From assembly GCA_007129635.1 (NCBI GenBank), contig SKVE01000727.1, positions 1 through 7,071 of the forward strand: a stretch of 7,071 nucleotides of DNA, given 5' to 3'. The stretch is from Planctomycetaceae bacterium. Lineage in GTDB: Bacteria; Planctomycetota; Planctomycetia; Pirellulales; Pirellulaceae. The translations under genes were made by a program, and so were the position numbers. Shown here piece after piece: positions 6,305 through 7,071 of the stretch. The notes beneath the pieces were generated by a model. That model was given only the letters and a program-made list of their open reading frames with translations, was not told where the DNA came from and made no database searches. Each line of letters begins with the position of its first letter. Positions within the stretch are counted from its first letter, which is position 1.

Positions 6305-7071
6305 ATGAGCACTGAAACGTTACCTGTTGAACAGCCATCGCTGGCGATACCACCGGAGGCTTATCCGGACGTCGAGCATTTGGTGACGGAGGACGATACG
6401 CCCGTGGACAATATCTTCTCCGAAAAGCAGCAGCGTCTGTTGACCGAGCCACTGTACCACTGGCCTGATTGGGCTACCGAGAGACGCTCATTCATCGCAC
6501 TGGCCAACGTGGGATTGTTCTACGTGGTGGGCCAACCGCCCTACGTGCCCGACATGCTGTTGAGCCTGGATGTGGAACTGCCTGCGGACCTGTGGCCGAA
6601 AAAGCACCGCTCGTATTTTGTCTGGCAGTACGGCAAGCCGCCGGATGTGGTAATCGAAGTCGTCTCGAACGATGAGGGAGAAGAGGACGACGGGAAACTG
6701 GCTGGTTACGCACGGATTGGCATCCCTTACTATGTGATCTACGATCCGCAACGGCTTCTCAGCGATCAGGCCCTCCGCGCGTTCGGCTTGCAGCCGACGG
6801 GGTATCAGCCGTTGCCCGAGCCGACTCGGTTGGCCGGCATCAGGCTGGGTTTGGATCTATGGGAGGGCCAGTACGAAGACCACCATGACACGTGGCTCCG
6901 TTGGACCGATGAACGCGGACGACTGATCCCCACGGGCGCGGAATGCATCGACCATCAGCGGCAGCGGGCCGAGGAAGAAAAAGGGCGGGCCGAGGTGGAA
7001 AAGCAGCGGGCCGAGGCGGAAAGGCAGCGCGCCGAGCGTCTGGCCGAGCAATTGCGACGCTTGGGCGTTCA
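6305..7071 (+). CDS. Uma2-family (DUF820) PD-(D/E)XK nuclease-fold protein with C-terminal coiled coil, 3' end off window
   Basis: The frame is open from ATG 6305 to the window edge (255 codons, no stop). Family features are VPDMLLSLDVELP (81-93) with candidate acidic D83, the core strand PPDVVIEVVSND (112-123) with E118, K131 in KLAGYARIGIPYYVIYDP (131-148), and the linker WLRWTDERGRLIPTGAE (197-213). These match the D-E-K layout of the PD-(D/E)XK nuclease fold seen in Uma2 proteins, which are abundant in cyanobacteria and planctomycetes and whose biological role is not known. An N-terminal segment with HLVTEDDTPVDNIFSEKQQRL (25-45) is typical of one subgroup. The C terminus is a charged coiled coil of 7-residue repeats from residue 220. 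Relatives usually end soon after such a segment, so probably few residues are missing. GGAG at 6294-6297 supports the start. No partner gene is visible. Confidence 0.9.
   Translation, partial: MSTETLPVEQPSLAIPPEAYPDVEHLVTEDDTPVDNIFSEKQQRLLTEPLYHWPDWATERRSFIALANVGLFYVVGQPPYVPDMLLSLDVELPADLWPKKHRSYFVWQYGKPPDVVIEVVSNDEGEEDDGKLAGYARIGIPYYVIYDPQRLLSDQALRAFGLQPTGYQPLPEPTRLAGIRLGLDLWEGQYEDHHDTWLRWTDERGRLIPTGAECIDHQRQRAEEEKGRAEVEKQRAEAERQRAERLAEQLRRLGV
6962..7045 (+). repeat. Four 21-bp tandem repeats encoding coiled-coil heptads
   Basis: Four in-frame units of 21 bases (6962-6982, 6983-7003, 7004-7024, 7025-7045) encode QRAEEEK, GRAEVEK, QRAEAER and QRAERLA. A diverged fifth unit, EQLRRLG, follows. 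The period equals one coiled-coil heptad, and the shared DNA core CGGGCCGAGG shows that the units arose by duplication, so the number of units could vary between strains. This segment probably drives oligomerisation of the Uma2 protein. Confidence 0.75.

Overview
The window looks like ordinary chromosomal DNA from a GC-rich bacterium, most likely a planctomycete of the Pirellulaceae/Rhodopirellula type. That placement is inferred from gene style, not from a database search: a tiny stand-alone GYF_2-domain protein, a Uma2-family protein ending in a charged coiled coil, palindrome-rich spacers, and a mix of conserved housekeeping genes with poorly known small ones.

Layout, left to right. The 3' end of an unidentified gene with a Lys/Glu-rich tail (2-178, +) is followed by a 75-residue GYF_2-domain protein (268-495, +). 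A long imperfect palindrome (515-596) separates that gene from the RNase P RNA gene rnpB (about 611-1040, -). This RNA gene explains the apparent 'gene-free' stretch and several spurious reading frames over it. A divergent spacer of about 85 bp carries an extended -10 promoter for rnpB and leads to an RraA/HMG-aldolase-family gene (1125-1790, +). This gene meets glk (glucokinase, 1787-2788, -) tail to tail with the two stop codons interlocked. Upstream of glk, on the same strand and 105 bp away, is a complete uvrA (2894-5779, -), the damage-recognition ATPase of nucleotide excision repair.

A 525-bp divergent spacer (5780-6304) separates uvrA from a Uma2-family gene (6305 to the end, +, cut by the window edge). 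It holds a REP-like palindrome with a short direct repeat, a run of small hairpins, and candidate promoters for both flanking genes. The Uma2 protein ends in 21-bp/7-residue repeats that encode a coiled coil.

Functionally the genes are not an obvious pathway: tRNA processing (rnpB), carbon metabolism (glk, possibly the RraA-like aldolase), DNA repair (uvrA) and a predicted PD-(D/E)XK nuclease-fold protein of unknown role. uvrA and glk could be co-transcribed. I found no CRISPR array, tRNA, rRNA, transposase gene or convincing new multi-gene system. The items most worth a second look are the palindromic elements, the interlocked stop codons and the hairpin-rich uvrA/Uma2 spacer.
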